Shown piece after piece: positions 16,236-27,651 of a stretch of DNA of 64,000 bases (its first letter is position 1; every line of letters starts with the position of its first letter). This DNA is from Fusibacter sp. 3D3 (GTDB lineage: Bacteria; Bacillota; Clostridia; Peptostreptococcales; Acidaminobacteraceae). Both the position numbers and the translations under genes were made by a program. Below the pieces are notes generated by a model that made no database searches, was not told the DNA's origin, and saw nothing but the letters and a program-made list of their open reading frames with translations. Where the stretch lies: assembly GCF_001748365.1 (NCBI RefSeq), contig NZ_BDHH01000004.1, forward strand, positions 225,174 to 289,173, read 5' to 3'.

Positions 16236-19124
16236 ATGTTTTACAAAATGATTAAGCAGAAAAGGGATGCATGGTTTAACTCTCCCACGTGCACAGTGTA
16301 TAACCTCATAGATTATATCGTTCAAGCCGGTCAGATGCGTGATGCTCAGATTGAGGCAATCAAGACCTACCTGTTTCTTAAAATAGATTGTGGAAATGAG
16401 CCTCTACAAAGCTTATTTGCCAAAGGCAAATTCAATAATTTAAATTTGAATGACATTGAATTAAAAACTAGCGTGAAAGAATATTTGCAAAACAACACAG
16501 CAGCAGCGGCTTTATTTGAATATGCATCTTTAACTGATGATAAAGGCACAATTCTATCACCTAAGGTTATCGATAAAATAAAAAGTGCTCCGCAAAGCAT
16601 TGATTACTCAGAAGTTTTTAAAAAAACTTTTTACGATATCTCTTATACGGACTATCTTTTTAGCTTACCAATGGGCGCAGGCAAAACATATTTGATGGCT
16701 GCTTTTATATATCTTGATTTGTATTTTGCACAAAACGAACCTGATAATGATGCTTTTGCGCATAATTTCATAATCTTTGCACCGTCTGGTCTTAAAACAT
16801 CTGTAATTCCAAGCCTTCGCACAATTCAAAATTTCAATCCTTCGTGGGTTATTCCAGAGCCCGCTGCTTCTGATTTAAAGAAAATATTAGTTTTTGAAGT
16901 GCTTGATCAAAATAAGACTGCGAATAAATCTAATAAGACAAAGAATCCTAATGTACAAAAAATTGCAATTCATCAGCCGTTGAATGAACTTTTTGGTTTT
17001 GTAGCAGTTACTAATGCAGAGAAAGTGATTCTTGACAGAATCCAAGAAAAGAACGGCCAAATTAACTTGTTTGAAGATAGTGATGATGAGAAAGACCGAC
17101 AAGCTAATGAACTAAGAAATCTAATTGGAAAATTACCACAGCTTTCGATATTTATTGATGAAGTTCATCATGCTGCTACAGATGATAAAAAACTTCGTGC
17201 AGTTGTTAGTAAGTGGATGGAGAATCATACCGTTAATAGTGTAATCGGTTTTTCAGGCACCCCATACCTACAAAAATCAGAAAAAATCGAAATCATAGAC
17301 AAACTAACCATTTCAAGCTCAGAAATTTCTAACATAGTTGATTATTATCCTCTCATTAGCGGTATAGGAAATTTTCTAAAGAAACCTACTGTTAAAATAT
17401 CCACAAGTAATGACAGAACCGATATTGTGGAAAACGGGGTCAGAGAGTTTTTGGATAGATATAAGGATACTGTCTATATCGACGGGACTTGTGCCAAATT
17501 AGGTATTTATTGTGGAAGTATCGAAACATTAGAGGAACAAATCTATCCATTGGTACAACGTATTACAGAAGAATATGGACTTAATTCTTCCGAGGCAGTA
17601 CTGAAATTTCACGGCGGAAACAAACATTATGCTATGTCTGTTGATAGCGAATTGCAATTTGTCAGTCTTGATAAATCGTTTTCAAAAATTAGAGTAGTTT
17701 TATTAGTACAGATAGGTAAAGAAGGTTGGGACTGTAGGAGTTTAACTGGCATCATTTTGTCTCAAGAGGGAGATTGTCCTACGAATATGGTTTTACAAAC
17801 CGCCTGCCGTTGTTTGCGTCAAGTACAAAGGGGTGTGCTCGAAACTGCATTGATTTATATGAATGAAAGTAACGCTGATAAACTTAATTTGCAACTTGAA
17901 CAGCAACACCATATCTCTATTAAAGAATTTGAAAAAGGCAATGGAAATGGGTTGACCACTATAAAACGATATGATCGCACCTCTCAATTGAAACTGCCTA
18001 AAGTAGAATTTTATCAATTAAAAGTCAACTACCAGACCCTTGTAGTTGATGAAAGTTTAAATACTGAAGAAGGTATTATACAGGCAACCTCAAATACAGA
18101 AAGAACTACGGTAGTAAAAGAAGCAGAAATGGAAAAAGGTCTATCGGTAGTTGATATTAATACGACTTTTGAAGAAAAAGGAAAAGAAATAATCAGCTTT
18201 AATGCTTGGATTTATGAAATATCCAAACAAAGTTTTGGGTTTGTTCCCATGAACATACTGTTTGATCATGCCAAGCTACTAAAATCTGTCTTTGAGAAAA
18301 TCACATACCAAAAGGGTAACATCACTTACTATAGCTCAAAATACAATGTTTTTGAAATTAACTCAAATATACGTAAAGCATTTTATGAAAAGCGGTATTT
18401 TGAAACTGTTGAAGAACTGATACCAGAAGAAGCAAGTTTGTTAAAGATAGAAAACTTTAAATCGGAGATCCAAACTACTCATGAAAAAGATTTTTATCCG
18501 AACAAGGAAATGGTTGATAGAATAATGCTCGATGACAGAGGCAAATTAAAAATCGACTTCAAAATATTGGATTATATTAAAATGACAGAAGAAATGGGAG
18601 ACTTTGAAACGGCAGCTAAATGGAAAGCTAAAACAATTTCTCATCCTATGAAAAATCATTCTTTTCACTATCTGCCATATAAAACCGATAGTGACTTTGA
18701 GCAATTATTTTTAGAAGAGATATTAAAGCTTGATTTAACGAAAAGTAATGGACTAGAAGTTTATTACAACGGCGATAGAGCATTGACTGAATTTAAAATT
18801 AAGTGTTACAAAAATAGTGGAAAAACATGGAATTATATTGGAATGTACACCCCTGACTTTTTAATAATAAAAAGAAATGAAGGCAGAATCCATAAAGCAT
18901 TGATTACCGAAACTAAGGGTAAAATATATGCCAATGATCCTAAATTTATAGATAAACGATCGTTTATGGAAACTACCTTTACTTCAAAAAACAACGATAA
19001 ATTTGGATATGACCGTTTTGCTTATTTGTATTTAGAAGATAGCTTGTCTGAAAAAGACAGAATTTCAAAAACAGCGCAAGCAATAAAATCATTTTTTGAG
19101 GAGGAACAAAGTAATGGCAATTAA
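16236..19124 (+). CDS. res: Type III-like restriction endonuclease subunit (Res)
   Basis: This 962-aa SF2 helicase-nuclease starts at ATG 16236, with AAGGAG upstream. Visible motifs: Walker [19 protein letters not shown]-type box IDEVHHAA, motif [11 protein letters not shown], motif [14 protein letters not shown] and [10 protein letters not shown], and a C-terminal PD-(D/E)xK nuclease ([11 protein letters not shown], then ALITETKGK). Type III enzymes need ATP to communicate between sites before cutting. It overlaps mod by 11 bp. Gene order is HTH-res-mod, whereas classical type III loci have mod first. All motifs look intact, so it is probably active. Confidence 0.85.
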   Translation: MFYKMIKQKRDAWFNSPTCTVYNLIDYIVQAGQMRDAQIEAIKTYLFLKIDCGNEPLQSLFAKGKFNNLNLNDIELKTSVKEYLQNNTAAAALFEYASLTDDKGTILSPKVIDKIKSAPQSIDYSEVFKKTFYDISYTDYLFSLPMGAGKTYLMAAFIYLDLYFAQNEPDNDAFAHNFIIFAPSGLKTSVIPSLRTIQNFNPSWVIPEPAASDLKKILVFEVLDQNKTANKSNKTKNPNVQKIAIHQPLNELFGFVAVTNAEKVILDRIQEKNGQINLFEDSDDEKDRQANELRNLIGKLPQLSIFIDEVHHAATDDKKLRAVVSKWMENHTVNSVIGFSGTPYLQKSEKIEIIDKLTISSSEISNIVDYYPLISGIGNFLKKPTVKISTSNDRTDIVENGVREFLDRYKDTVYIDGTCAKLGIYCGSIETLEEQIYPLVQRITEEYGLNSSEAVLKFHGGNKHYAMSVDSELQFVSLDKSFSKIRVVLLVQIGKEGWDCRSLTGIILSQEGDCPTNMVLQTACRCLRQVQRGVLETALIYMNESNADKLNLQLEQQHHISIKEFEKGNGNGLTTIKRYDRTSQLKLPKVEFYQLKVNYQTLVVDESLNTEEGIIQATSNTERTTVVKEAEMEKGLSVVDINTTFEEKGKEIISFNAWIYEISKQSFGFVPMNILFDHAKLLKSVFEKITYQKGNITYYSSKYNVFEINSNIRKAFYEKRYFETVEELIPEEASLLKIENFKSEIQTTHEKDFYPNKEMVDRIMLDDRGKLKIDFKILDYIKMTEEMGDFETAAKWKAKTISHPMKNHSFHYLPYKTDSDFEQLFLEEILKLDLTKSNGLEVYYNGDRALTEFKIKCYKNSGKTWNYIGMYTPDFLIIKRNEGRIHKALITETKGKIYANDPKFIDKRSFMETTFTSKNNDKFGYDRFAYLYLEDSLSEKDRISKTAQAIKSFFEEEQSNGN

Positions 19125-20982
19125 ATATGTACCTTTTTTTCCTGAACCCATTGAGGGACAAGCACTCCTAGATAACTTTAAACGCACGATTAAATATAAG
19201 GGTACAAATGAGGTAAATGGTAAATTACGCCGTGGTATGCCGCTGTATGATATGGAAAAGCAAGAAACTGTAGGAACTAACAAAGACGGGAATATGGTTA
19301 TTCGTGGTGAGTGTGTTTCTGCTTGCGCATATTTAAAAGAGCAGAACATCCAAGTTGACTTGGTATATATTGATCCACCATTTGCAAGTGGTGCAGATTA
19401 TGCCAAAAAGGTTTATATACGTAGAAATCCAAAGGTTGCCGAAGCAATAGAAAAAGCTGAACTGGAGCTTGAAACAAATGAAGAGTTTCGTGCTTTTGAA
19501 GAGACTATGTACGGCGATGTTTGGGATAAAGAGAAATACCTTAACTGGATGTATGAAAATTTAATGGCAATTAAGAGCGTTATGAGTGAAACTGCAAGTA
19601 TATATGTGCATTTAGATTGGCATATAGGCCATTATGTGAAAATTTTGCTTGATGAGATTTTTGGTGAAGATTACTTTTTAAATGAAATTGTTTGGAGTTA
19701 TTTCGCTTTCAAAAGAAAAACAACTAAAAAGTTTCCACAGAAGCATGATGTCATATATTCATACACTAAGTCAGAAAATTATATTTGGAACACACAGTTT
19801 AAGCCACATAGCGCTGAATATATTAAGAGATTTAAAACTGATGAAAATGGGCGGAAATACCGTGACGATGTAAATCCAACAGCAGGTGGTTCTAGGATTA
19901 TCTATCTAGATGAAATTGAAGGGGACATAGTTGATTCTGTTTGGAGTGATATACCACCAGTTAACCCTGTAGCTAGCGAAAGAGAAGATTATGCCACGCA
20001 AAAACCTGAAGCACTACTTGAACGAATTATCAACGCTTCTTCCAGCTCAAATATGCTGGTTGCAGACTTTTTTGGAGGTAGTGGTGTTACTGCTGCAGTT
20101 GCTAACAAACTTGGCAGACGATTTATTCACTGTGATATTGGTATAAATTCGATTCAAACCACTCGTGATCGGCTTGTTGCTGATAAAGCTGAATTTGAAC
20201 AATTAGAAATCAAAGATGGTGTATCACTATACCGTAACCCTGTTCAGACTATGCAACAAATAAAAAAACTAATCCCAGGACTTAAAAACGAGGACAGCCT
20301 TGATAGTTTTTGGGAGGGTGCCATTTCAGATAGTAAGCTTGGTACAATTCCTGTTTACGTTCCTAATTTAATGGATAGCACAACTAAGCTACTTGACGAG
20401 GTTTTAATGAACAGAATTCTTCACGATGCAGTCCCTGATCTTGATAGCAATGTAAAAAAAGTTATTGTTTATTATATTGACATAACCGACAAAACGGCTA
20501 TTGAGAAGTTCATCAATGATGATGACAGCACAACTGTAGAAATTGAGTTGAGAGATTTAAAAGAAGTTCTTGATGATGTTGCAGTTGAAGATTATGTAGA
20601 CCTTTGCTGCGAGAAGGTACAGGAAAGTCTGATACCAGAATATAAAATCAGCATAAATAAATTCATCAGCGATAGAGTCAATCAAAAAATTAATGCCTTT
20701 AATCAAAAATCATTTATAAATTCCAGTGAAAAGAAACCATACAATCCAATTGTTATTAGTGACGAGGGTTTGGAATTAATTGAGTTTTTGTCTGTAGACA
20801 GCACTTCATCTGATAGTGAGTGGCATTCTGACGGCGAAATCAAGATTGATAAAATCGGATATGTTGTAAAAAACGGAGTGAAGACTAAGGAGAACTGGGA
20901 TGGCAGTATCAGAAGTGAGAAAAAACCGTTACGCCTAAAAATTCGTAATATTTGTGGTGATGAAACTATTTTGATTCTCTAA
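19114..20982 (+). CDS. mod: Type III-like adenine-specific DNA methyltransferase (Mod)
   Basis: This 622-aa enzyme starts at ATG 19114, with GAGGAGGAAC upstream; the frame extends further with a TTG but no ribosome site. It is a beta-class N6-adenine methyltransferase: catalytic motif [12 protein letters not shown] comes first and SAM motif [21 protein letters not shown] later, with a target-recognition region between. An acidic C-terminal domain (about 380-620) presumably contacts Res. It overlaps res by 11 bp and is followed by a strong terminator. Recognition sequence unknown. No simple-sequence repeat suggesting phase variation was seen. Confidence 0.87.
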   Translation: MAIKYVPFFPEPIEGQALLDNFKRTIKYKGTNEVNGKLRRGMPLYDMEKQETVGTNKDGNMVIRGECVSACAYLKEQNIQVDLVYIDPPFASGADYAKKVYIRRNPKVAEAIEKAELELETNEEFRAFEETMYGDVWDKEKYLNWMYENLMAIKSVMSETASIYVHLDWHIGHYVKILLDEIFGEDYFLNEIVWSYFAFKRKTTKKFPQKHDVIYSYTKSENYIWNTQFKPHSAEYIKRFKTDENGRKYRDDVNPTAGGSRIIYLDEIEGDIVDSVWSDIPPVNPVASEREDYATQKPEALLERIINASSSSNMLVADFFGGSGVTAAVANKLGRRFIHCDIGINSIQTTRDRLVADKAEFEQLEIKDGVSLYRNPVQTMQQIKKLIPGLKNEDSLDSFWEGAISDSKLGTIPVYVPNLMDSTTKLLDEVLMNRILHDAVPDLDSNVKKVIVYYIDITDKTAIEKFINDDDSTTVEIELRDLKEVLDDVAVEDYVDLCCEKVQESLIPEYKISINKFISDRVNQKINAFNQKSFINSSEKKPYNPIVISDEGLELIEFLSVDSTSSDSEWHSDGEIKIDKIGYVVKNGVKTKENWDGSIRSEKKPLRLKIRNICGDETILIL

Positions 20983-21010
20983 ATTATAGTAAACAAAAAT
21001 CGAACTTAAC

Positions 21011-21047
21011 AAAAACCGCCTTGAAACGATATTTCAAGGCGGTTTTT
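21011..21047. terminator. Strong terminator after the R-M operon
   Basis: AAAAACCGCCTTGAAA and TTTCAAGGCGGTTTTT form a perfect 16-bp stem with a 5-nt loop and T runs on both strands. Confidence 0.85.
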
Positions 21048-21084
21048 ATCCGTATTCAGTTTACCTTTACCCCTCAGTTCACAA

Positions 21085-21101
21085 GTTGTCCTTATGACCA
21101 C
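21085..21101 (-). repeat. Right terminal inverted repeat of the element
   Basis: The reverse complement GTGGTCATAAGGACAAC matches the left repeat at 10801-10816 in 12 of 16 positions. It ends 12 bp before the right arm of the split terminator. Confidence 0.55.
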
Positions 21102-21112
21102 TTGCATTTATT

Positions 21113-21126
21113 TCGGCAAGCCTTTT
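21113..21126. terminator. Right arm of the terminator split by the mobile element
   Basis: TCGGCAAGCCTTTT, followed by more T, pairs with 10776-10789 on the other side of the element. On its own it has no local partner, which supports the idea that it was half of a hairpin. Confidence 0.6.
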
Positions 21127-21132
21127 TTTTAT

Positions 21133-21978
21133 TTATTGCATTTCACCAAAGTCCTTCTGGAAATGTTGATAATCTTTTACTGTATTAAAGCGACCTCCCC
21201 AAGTCCAACCTTTTTCAGTAAAGAGACGATAGCATAAATCAGCTTCTAAAATCATGCCTTTCTCACTTTGATTTCGATCCACAAATGCCTTTCCTTCTGG
21301 TGGAAAAACACCTTCACGCGTCACATATGGATTTTGAACAGGATTAATGTCTATTGCCATACCATAGCTGTGTCTTGACAGATGATCACTACCACTTACT
21401 ACCCTAAAATTGAAACTAGAGGTATTATTATCTGCCATGGATAAGTCATCATCAGCGTTGTATTGATCCACTAGGTTTATCTTTTCAATGGGATACTTGG
21501 CATCATACAGTGTTTTAAAAATCGCCACAACTTCCTCAGCAACCTCTTGATTCACCACCATTTGTCCAATATGATCCATATCATCAAATCCGTAATAGGT
21601 TAGGGTTAACACGCTTAAGGCATCTCTTTGAATCACATCATTTTCTTTAAAGGATTTTCCGAGCATTTCATGGTAAAGCACATCATCAATCTTATTAATC
21701 TCAAATTGAACTTCAAAAGGTATCTCGACTGGCGACTCTATAGCGACTGCCTCTTCTGAAGGTTCTGGTACTAAAGGTGCTGCTACTGTGGTCTCTTCAC
21801 TCACAACAAGATTATCCATTGCCAGAGAAACCGCCATCATATCACGACTGGTTTCATCAACATCCTGAACAGTCGTGTCTTTGTTATCATTAAAAATGGT
21901 CCCAATTAACTTGCCGCCGATCCCTAAAATGGCAATCAGTAACAATATCATTAATAGTATTTTACTTTTTATCATCAT
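21133..21978 (-). CDS. M15-family D,D/L,D-peptidase, membrane-anchored
   Basis: The protein is about 281 aa. Start 21978 is preferred over 21987 because GAGG lies just upstream of it. A single N-terminal membrane anchor ([20 protein letters not shown]) is followed by a Glu/Pro-rich linker and then a VanY/CwlK-like M15 domain. Zinc ligands are visible in [12 protein letters not shown] (His and Asp) and DYQHF (His). GWTWGGRF is the typical family motif. It trims or cleaves peptidoglycan stem peptides outside the membrane. It overlaps the end of the sigma-54 activator gene upstream, so the two are co-transcribed. Confidence 0.85.
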   Translation of the reverse strand: MMIKSKILLMILLLIAILGIGGKLIGTIFNDNKDTTVQDVDETSRDMMAVSLAMDNLVVSEETTVAAPLVPEPSEEAVAIESPVEIPFEVQFEINKIDDVLYHEMLGKSFKENDVIQRDALSVLTLTYYGFDDMDHIGQMVVNQEVAEEVVAIFKTLYDAKYPIEKINLVDQYNADDDLSMADNNTSSFNFRVVSGSDHLSRHSYGMAIDINPVQNPYVTREGVFPPEGKAFVDRNQSEKGMILEADLCYRLFTEKGWTWGGRFNTVKDYQHFQKDFGEMQ

Positions 21979-23806
21979 ATGCCTCATTTAATTTGTACTC
22001 TGAAATTTTTCGATAAAGTGTCGCTCTGCTGATACCAAGTGCTTTTGCCACTTTCTCTGCGGATTTTTTATAGGGTTTATAGTACTCAAGTGCTGATAGA
22101 ATCGCTTTTTTCTCAAGTTCAGCCAGAGTTATAAATTCAAATTCATTCTTAGGGACTTGTTTAAGTGGTGTCTGCCCAAAATTCGAAAATTCAACCTCTG
22201 ATTCTAGATCGTTTTGTTTGGTATCAAAACGATCTTCAAAATATGATTTCTGCAATTTTTTAGGCAGACACTGTATCCTTAAAGTATGATCATCACACAT
22301 ATTGACAGCATATTCGATTGTGTTTTCAAGTTCTCTGACATTGCCTGGCCAATCATAGTGATTTAAAAGATCAAAACAAGTTTCTTCAATACTGCCGATC
22401 GCCTTATCCAGTTTTTTACTCGCGCGTCTAACCATGGTCCACACGAGCTCTGGGATATCTTCTTTACGGCTTCTAAGCGGGGGCACCGTAATGGGAATGA
22501 CATTGAGTCTATAATACAAATCCGTTCTAAATGCACCCTCATTCACTTTAAGTTCTAAATCTTGATTCGTCGCTGCAACGATACGCACATCTATTGGTAT
22601 TGGTGTCTTCCCCCCTAATCGTTCCACTTGATTCTCTTGAAGCACTCTGAGGAGCTTCGCCTGCAAATGTAATGGCATATCTCCTATTTCATCTAAAAAA
22701 AGGGTCCCTTTATTTGCTAATTGAAATTTTCCAGGCTTGCCGCCCTTTTTAGCCCCAGTAAAAGCCCCTTCTTCATAACCGAACAACTCACTTTCCAACA
22801 ATTGTTCTGGAATTGCGGCACAGTTAATGGCGACAAAGGGCTTATTTTGTCTCTGACTGGCTTGGTGAATCGCCCTTGCAAAGAGTTCCTTGCCAGTACC
22901 GCTCTCACCTAAAATCAAAACCGTTGAAGTACTCTTCGCCACCCGACTCGCCATTGACTTAGCTTGTGTCAACGCATCAGACTTTCCTATGATATGTTCA
23001 AACTTTGTGGTCACCACATCTAAAAGCACTTCATTCACAGTGTTGATGACATCTTCCATCGCTCTAAAAGTGATGACATAGCCTTTGATCTCTGTGCCTA
23101 TTTGTATTAAACTCACATCGTAAAGACCGCGCTCTTTGACATTAAAATTATAGGGTCTATTGGACAAAGCCTGCTTTGAAGTTAAAACGATTTCAACCTC
23201 TTTGGGCTCTAATAACGCTGTTAAACTTTCAATGGTTTTTCTATCTGACATTTTTAAAATTTTTTGGTTAGCTCTGATCACTTTCCCATCATTTCGAACC
23301 GCCACAAACCCTGTATCTATGGCATCTACCACAATTTCAAGCTCCTTTGCCAAAAGAGCCATCGCTTCAACAGCCTCTTGCTCATTGACCTTAGATGCAA
23401 TCAGCTCTGCCATTCGATTTAAAAACTGTAATAGATTCTTCTGATTCTCAATAATATGATCTCTTTGAGTTTTCTCAAACGCAATCAACCCAATGACCCC
23501 AATAGTCTCATTTTCCCACTTTATTGGACAACAGACCTCCGCATGTTCATTACACTTGTTTTTACAATCACACATTTTACAAGCGAGATGATCTCCAGGA
23601 TTTTCTATGATAAACTCCGAACCCGTCTTAATCGCATAGCTAAAAGCGGAGTGATCACTTACATTTTCTCCGATGCTCTCTTGATATCTCCCTGTACCCG
23701 CTATGCGCATCAGAGTTTCATCTACAATCGTTACATCTATATCAATAACACTCGCTATTGCATCACAAATCATCTGAGCATTTTGAATGACTTTATCAAG
23801 TTTCAT
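21962..23806 (-). CDS. Sigma-54 activator with Cys-rich sensor domain, PAS and Fis-type HTH
   Basis: This is a 614-aa bacterial enhancer-binding protein. Residues 1-150 form a GAF-like sensor with a cysteine cluster (C76, C79, C81, C85, C92, C93) that could bind a metal or iron-sulfur centre. Residues 160-265 look like a PAS domain. The AAA+ domain holds Walker A GESGTGKE and the GAFTGA loop ([12 protein letters not shown]) that touches sigma-54, plus DEIGD and RLNVIPI. The C-terminal HTH contains [15 protein letters not shown]. The M15 peptidase gene overlaps its 3' end, so cell-wall remodelling may be linked to its function. The signal sensed is unknown. Confidence 0.9.
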   Translation of the reverse strand: MKLDKVIQNAQMICDAIASVIDIDVTIVDETLMRIAGTGRYQESIGENVSDHSAFSYAIKTGSEFIIENPGDHLACKMCDCKNKCNEHAEVCCPIKWENETIGVIGLIAFEKTQRDHIIENQKNLLQFLNRMAELIASKVNEQEAVEAMALLAKELEIVVDAIDTGFVAVRNDGKVIRANQKILKMSDRKTIESLTALLEPKEVEIVLTSKQALSNRPYNFNVKERGLYDVSLIQIGTEIKGYVITFRAMEDVINTVNEVLLDVVTTKFEHIIGKSDALTQAKSMASRVAKSTSTVLILGESGTGKELFARAIHQASQRQNKPFVAINCAAIPEQLLESELFGYEEGAFTGAKKGGKPGKFQLANKGTLFLDEIGDMPLHLQAKLLRVLQENQVERLGGKTPIPIDVRIVAATNQDLELKVNEGAFRTDLYYRLNVIPITVPPLRSRKEDIPELVWTMVRRASKKLDKAIGSIEETCFDLLNHYDWPGNVRELENTIEYAVNMCDDHTLRIQCLPKKLQKSYFEDRFDTKQNDLESEVEFSNFGQTPLKQVPKNEFEFITLAELEKKAILSALEYYKPYKKSAEKVAKALGISRATLYRKISEYKLNEAYDDKK

Positions 23807-23823
23807 GACACCTCCATTAACCT

Positions 23824-25035
23824 TTATGACATCTTTTTCAAGGTTTCACCAGCCCACTTTACAGCTTCAATATAATCTTCTAGTAAAATGGCTTCATCCA
23901 ATTCAAAAGTATGACATATTTTATAGGCTGCAGCCCAATCCCCCATTTCATAAGCATTAATCAAACTACAGATCGGCAATAAAACACCTTCTTTTCGAAT
24001 CAACACATCCTTTATACTCTGTGGCAATGAAATATCCTTTAAAGCTTCTGCCATCGGTTCGTCTAACATCGCATCTAGTGTACTGAATAATCCCATCATT
24101 GAAGCTTCGTGCTTGTACTGCCTTAAATTCGTATGTTTGGCAATCTTTTCGGCAAATCTCGTTCTGACAAGGGATAAAGTCATCAATTCTTCTGGTTTTT
24201 CACCCCCTAAGTCCTGTATCATCAGAATACTGATCCAACGTTCAATTTCTTTGAGTCCCATATAAGTCAACGCTCTCTTAATCGAGTAAATCAAATCATC
24301 ACCTGATCTAGAACTGATTACCTTCATGAGTTTGTAAGCCAAGCTCACATCTTTTTCAATAATCTCTGCGAGAATTTGATATGAAGGTTCTTCTTTTTTG
24401 AGTTCGCTTAAAAGCCTTGCGTATTGAATCTTAGTTGCAGATTTATTTGTACTGGTCTTACCGATAATCATGGGTTTACTGAAAAAGAAGCCTTGAAAAA
24501 GATGAAATCCCATCTCTTTTGCCTTTAAAAAAATAGCTTCTGTCTCCACTTTTTCAGCAAGAAGAATTTTCTTGCTCATAAGGGCTTTATAAACAGCAGG
24601 GCCAATTGTCTCAAGCGGTGTCAGCATAAGATCGAATTTAATGATATCTGCATAAGGCACTAATGGATAAACATCATAGTTCTCAACAAAATCATCCAGT
24701 GCAATTTTATAACCCATTGCCTTTAACATTTTGATGCGTTCAATAAGCAACTCGTCCACAAGCACATCTTCAAGAACCTCTATAATCAACTTATTAGGTT
24801 CTATTAACTCAGAAATGTCTCGCATTAAAAAATCTGCATCGAAATTCACAAAGGCACGCTTGTTGTCGATAATTTGACTAAACCCTAATTCGTATAACCC
24901 ACCAACCACACCAGCAGTTGCAGCCAATGAGGATAGCCCATCAAATTTCAAAGATTTATCCGATTTTCTAAATAAAAGTTCATATCCATAAACATCAAGT
25001 TTATTGTTGAATATAGGTTGTCTTGCTATAAACAT
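23824..25035 (-). CDS. EAL-HDOD signalling protein (YuxH-like)
   Basis: This 403-aa protein has an N-terminal EAL-like domain ([23 protein letters not shown], with the EAL motif replaced by YELLFR), then a FDLM segment and KVET. The C-terminal HDOD domain starts near residue 205 ([34 protein letters not shown]). Catalytic EAL metal ligands are largely altered, so it is more likely a c-di-GMP or protein-interaction adaptor than a phosphodiesterase. YuxH/CdgJ-type proteins act in motility and signalling. A GAGGAGC site precedes the ATG. It is 17 bp upstream of the sigma-54 activator gene on the same strand, so the two may share a transcript. Confidence 0.85.
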   Translation of the reverse strand: MFIARQPIFNNKLDVYGYELLFRKSDKSLKFDGLSSLAATAGVVGGLYELGFSQIIDNKRAFVNFDADFLMRDISELIEPNKLIIEVLEDVLVDELLIERIKMLKAMGYKIALDDFVENYDVYPLVPYADIIKFDLMLTPLETIGPAVYKALMSKKILLAEKVETEAIFLKAKEMGFHLFQGFFFSKPMIIGKTSTNKSATKIQYARLLSELKKEEPSYQILAEIIEKDVSLAYKLMKVISSRSGDDLIYSIKRALTYMGLKEIERWISILMIQDLGGEKPEELMTLSLVRTRFAEKIAKHTNLRQYKHEASMMGLFSTLDAMLDEPMAEALKDISLPQSIKDVLIRKEGVLLPICSLINAYEMGDWAAAYKICHTFELDEAILLEDYIEAVKWAGETLKKMS

Positions 25036-25257
25036 ACTTTTGCTCCTCGAAATACTGATTTTTGACCTGTATTTACCTTAATATTTACCCTCATCAACTG
25101 CTGTCTATGCAATCATTTTAACGAAAACATCTCTATCCAAAGTATACCATGATTTTAAAGCGTAATAAACGTGAATAATACTACTAAAAATCACTTTCTC
25201 GGGTATAATAATATTACTAAGAGCGCTTTTATTATGCACAATCTTCGGAGGTTAAAG

Positions 25258-25719
25258 TTGAATAGAGACAGGGAGTTTCACGGCATCATCCACGAGATCA
25301 TCAAAAATAGCGAGTTTCAAAAGACAAAAAAAATACGTCATCATAGTGATAGCGTATTTCATCATTCCCTTCAAGTAGCCTATTTAAGCTATAAGCTCGC
25401 CAAAAAACTCAAATTAGATTATCATTCTGCTGCAAGAGCAGGTCTTTTACACGACTTTTTTTTATACGATTGGCGTGCACCTAAAAAAAATCGTTTCTTT
25501 GAAAAACACGGGTTTACACATGCTAAAGAAGCGCATCGTAATGCTAAAATGCACTTTAGTCTCAATCCAAAAGAGGAAGATGCTATTTTAAAGCATATGT
25601 TTCCGCTCACCATTTCACCGCCTAAAAACAGCATCAGTTGGATTGTGACACTTGCAGATAAATACATTTCAATAGCCGAATATGCTCATAAAATTCAAAA
25701 AATGCATCATAAAAAATAA
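25258..25719 (+). CDS. HD-domain phosphohydrolase
   Basis: This 153-aa protein starts at TTG 25258. GGAGG lies 6-7 bp before it, while the longer frame (GTG 25171) has no ribosome site and spans a TATAAT promoter (25204-25209). The HD motif pattern is H-x-HSLQVAYLSYKLAK, ARAGLLHDFFLYDW (the HD pair), EAHRNA and ILKHMFPLTISPPKNS. It is a metal-dependent phosphohydrolase of the small cytosolic HD type. Substrate unknown. It is convergent with the PHP gene, 16 bp apart. Confidence 0.8.
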   Translation: MNRDREFHGIIHEIIKNSEFQKTKKIRHHSDSVFHHSLQVAYLSYKLAKKLKLDYHSAARAGLLHDFFLYDWRAPKKNRFFEKHGFTHAKEAHRNAKMHFSLNPKEEDAILKHMFPLTISPPKNSISWIVTLADKYISIAEYAHKIQKMHHKK

Positions 25720-25734
25720 AAACAGCCTTGTCTC

Positions 25735-26571
25735 TCAGTATCTTGCGAGTTTCAAAAGTGCCTCAAATGAAATCTCTCGAGAGGTCACTTTAGGTGTTGC
25801 TAATTTTCGAGAGGGGATAAATTGCCCATGATAATCAGAGCCACAAGTGATTAATAAATTATTTTTTAAACAATAATCTTTATAGTATTCATAGTCCAAA
25901 GTCTCTCTGTAATAAGGACTATAGCACTCTATACCACTGAGTCCAAGGGCTTTAAGTTCATTTAAAATTTCTTTTGAAATAAAATCGCCTTTAAAATAAG
26001 CTGGAGGATGCGCCAACACCACAGTATACCCCATAGCCACTAATTCTGGTAATACTTCTTCAATGGGGTCAAATATGAGTTTTAATCCCATCTCCTCAAT
26101 AATCGCAAAAAAATCTGTCAAAGACTTGGTAACGCTCATCGTAAACAAATAATTTTCTGCCTGCCATCCGCCAAGACTTGGGTCTCTTACGAAATTTTCG
26201 TAGCCCTTGAGTGAAATTGCTTCATGTTTTTGACTGACGTACTCTATCACAGCTCTGTTATGGATTTCTCTAATGCTTCTATTTTTAGCGACACGCTCTA
26301 GGAAGCGCGTATCTAGAGGATCTATACCATAGGTGAGTAAATGCAGTTCTCTATCCATAAAAGTCGCTGAAAGTTCAATCCCCGGTATAAATGCAATACC
26401 TTCTCTTTTGGCAATGGTCATCATTTCAATCACGTTATCCATACAATCATGATCTGTCACGGAAAATAATTCAATATCATTTGCCTTGATTTCAATTATA
26501 AGTTCCTCAGGCGTTAAAGTGCCATCGGAAGCAGTCGTATGAATGTGTAAATCTACATATTTCTTTTTCAT
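25735..26571 (-). CDS. PHP-domain phosphoesterase
   Basis: This 278-aa PHP-family metal phosphoesterase is similar to RNase AM/YciV-type proteins that hydrolyse nucleoside 3',5'-bisphosphate or short RNA ends. Metal-binding motifs: YVDLHIHTTASDGTLTPEE (N-terminus), SVTDHDCMDN, PGIELSA, VLAHP and the distal CGSDYHG. An insertion in the middle (about 120-165) is longer than in minimal members. A TGAAGAT site precedes the ATG. Substrate cannot be decided from the sequence. Confidence 0.85.
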   Translation of the reverse strand: MKKKYVDLHIHTTASDGTLTPEELIIEIKANDIELFSVTDHDCMDNVIEMMTIAKREGIAFIPGIELSATFMDRELHLLTYGIDPLDTRFLERVAKNRSIREIHNRAVIEYVSQKHEAISLKGYENFVRDPSLGGWQAENYLFTMSVTKSLTDFFAIIEEMGLKLIFDPIEEVLPELVAMGYTVVLAHPPAYFKGDFISKEILNELKALGLSGIECYSPYYRETLDYEYYKDYCLKNNLLITCGSDYHGQFIPSRKLATPKVTSREISFEALLKLARY

Positions 26572-26585
26572 ATCTTCACATCCTA

Positions 26586-26617
26586 AAGCACTTGAATATT
26601 CTATTCAAGTGCTTTTC
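26586..26617. terminator. Hairpin terminator between PHP and DMT genes
   Basis: AAAGCACTTGAATA and TATTCAAGTGCTTT form a 14-bp perfect stem with a 3-nt loop. The better T run is on the plus strand. On the minus strand it would end the DMT-transporter transcript, with a weaker tract. Confidence 0.55.
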
Positions 26618-26639
26618 TTATTGTTTTTTGAATAGCAAT

Positions 26640-27539
26640 TTAATCTTCTGTCAATACTTTAGGTTTTGATTTAAAGGAGATGTTGAGCTCCACAATGAGA
26701 ATTGCAATAAAAATCAACCCGCACCCCAATAACATCATTTTAGACATGTGTTCCTTAAGGAGTAACACGCCAAAAATTGCTGCAAATACAGACTCAAGCG
26801 ATAGTATAATAGAAGCATGAGATGAAGTCGTATACTTTTGGGCCACTGTCTGAACTGTAAAACATAAAAACGTTGAAAAAATCGCAGAGTAGAGAATTGC
26901 AAACCAAGCTCTTGGAGAGAGTGAAATCGGTATGGGTTCTGTGACAAAAGCCGCAATTACAAATAAAACAGCTGCCACTGCAATTTGAACAAATGCAAGT
27001 TTTATAACGGACATATCCTTGGCAAAGTGTTCAATCGAGAGGATATGTGCTGCGAATAACAAAGCACATAGAAGCGTTAAACCATCTCCAAGGTTAAAGG
27101 AAAAGCCTTGATAACTGATAAGACCAATCCCTAATATTGTCATTAAACTTCCAACTAACGCTTTTATTCCGGGTATCTTTTTGTAAAAAACCCAAGAGAG
27201 AAAAGGTACCATCACCACATAAGTCGCCGTTAAAAACCCCTGTTTGGATGCCGTCGTGTACTGTAAACCTATGGTTTGCGCCGAAAATGCTAAAAACAGA
27301 ATAATCCCCACTACGGAGCCTTTCTTAATATCTGCTCTAGACAATTTTCCAATCCATTTAAAGAGAAATAGATAAAGGAACAGTGCCGCTAATACAAAGC
27401 GGATGGCCATTAAAAACATTGGCGTAACCGTATTGAGTGCATCTTTAACAGCCACAAAGCCGCCACCCCATACTGCTGCAACAAATAACAGACTCAAATC
27501 AGATAAATACTTTTGCTGATTTTTTGATAGTCGACTCAT
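26640..27539 (-). CDS. EamA/DMT-superfamily transporter
   Basis: This 299-aa transporter starts at ATG 27539, with GGGGGAT upstream. It has ten hydrophobic segments in two EamA repeats, with typical loops (VAAVWGGGFVAVKDAL, AQTIGLQYTTASKQGF, LLCALLFAAHILS, AQKYTTSSHASIILSLESVFAAIFG). Members export or import small metabolites such as amino acids or purines; the substrate here cannot be told. It is followed by a terminator hairpin and preceded, on the same strand, by a diguanylate cyclase gene. Confidence 0.88.
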   Translation of the reverse strand: MSRLSKNQQKYLSDLSLLFVAAVWGGGFVAVKDALNTVTPMFLMAIRFVLAALFLYLFLFKWIGKLSRADIKKGSVVGIILFLAFSAQTIGLQYTTASKQGFLTATYVVMVPFLSWVFYKKIPGIKALVGSLMTILGIGLISYQGFSFNLGDGLTLLCALLFAAHILSIEHFAKDMSVIKLAFVQIAVAAVLFVIAAFVTEPIPISLSPRAWFAILYSAIFSTFLCFTVQTVAQKYTTSSHASIILSLESVFAAIFGVLLLKEHMSKMMLLGCGLIFIAILIVELNISFKSKPKVLTED

Positions 27540-27651
27540 AATGATATCCCCCAAATTATAATCTGTAGACGCCCTAAATTTATATCTAAAAATATCATAC
27601 CAATTTTTTGATACTCTATAAAGCAAGTTATATTAAATTTTAATCATTTTT

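Larger units (their letters stand above)
10796..21106. mobile_element. Serine-recombinase integrative element carrying type III-like R-M
   Basis: The element is about 10.3 kb. The proposed ends come from imperfect inverted repeats (10801-10816 and 21085-21101) and from a chromosomal terminator whose arms lie just outside both. Contents: large serine recombinase reading toward the left end, TnpW-like small protein, ribbon-helix-helix protein, RepA-like ATPase, iteron-like repeats, DUF6550-like protein, then HTH-Res-Mod cargo. No relaxase gene is visible, so it would be mobilised in trans or only excise and integrate. Exact ends are good to about 10-15 bp. Confidence 0.65.
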
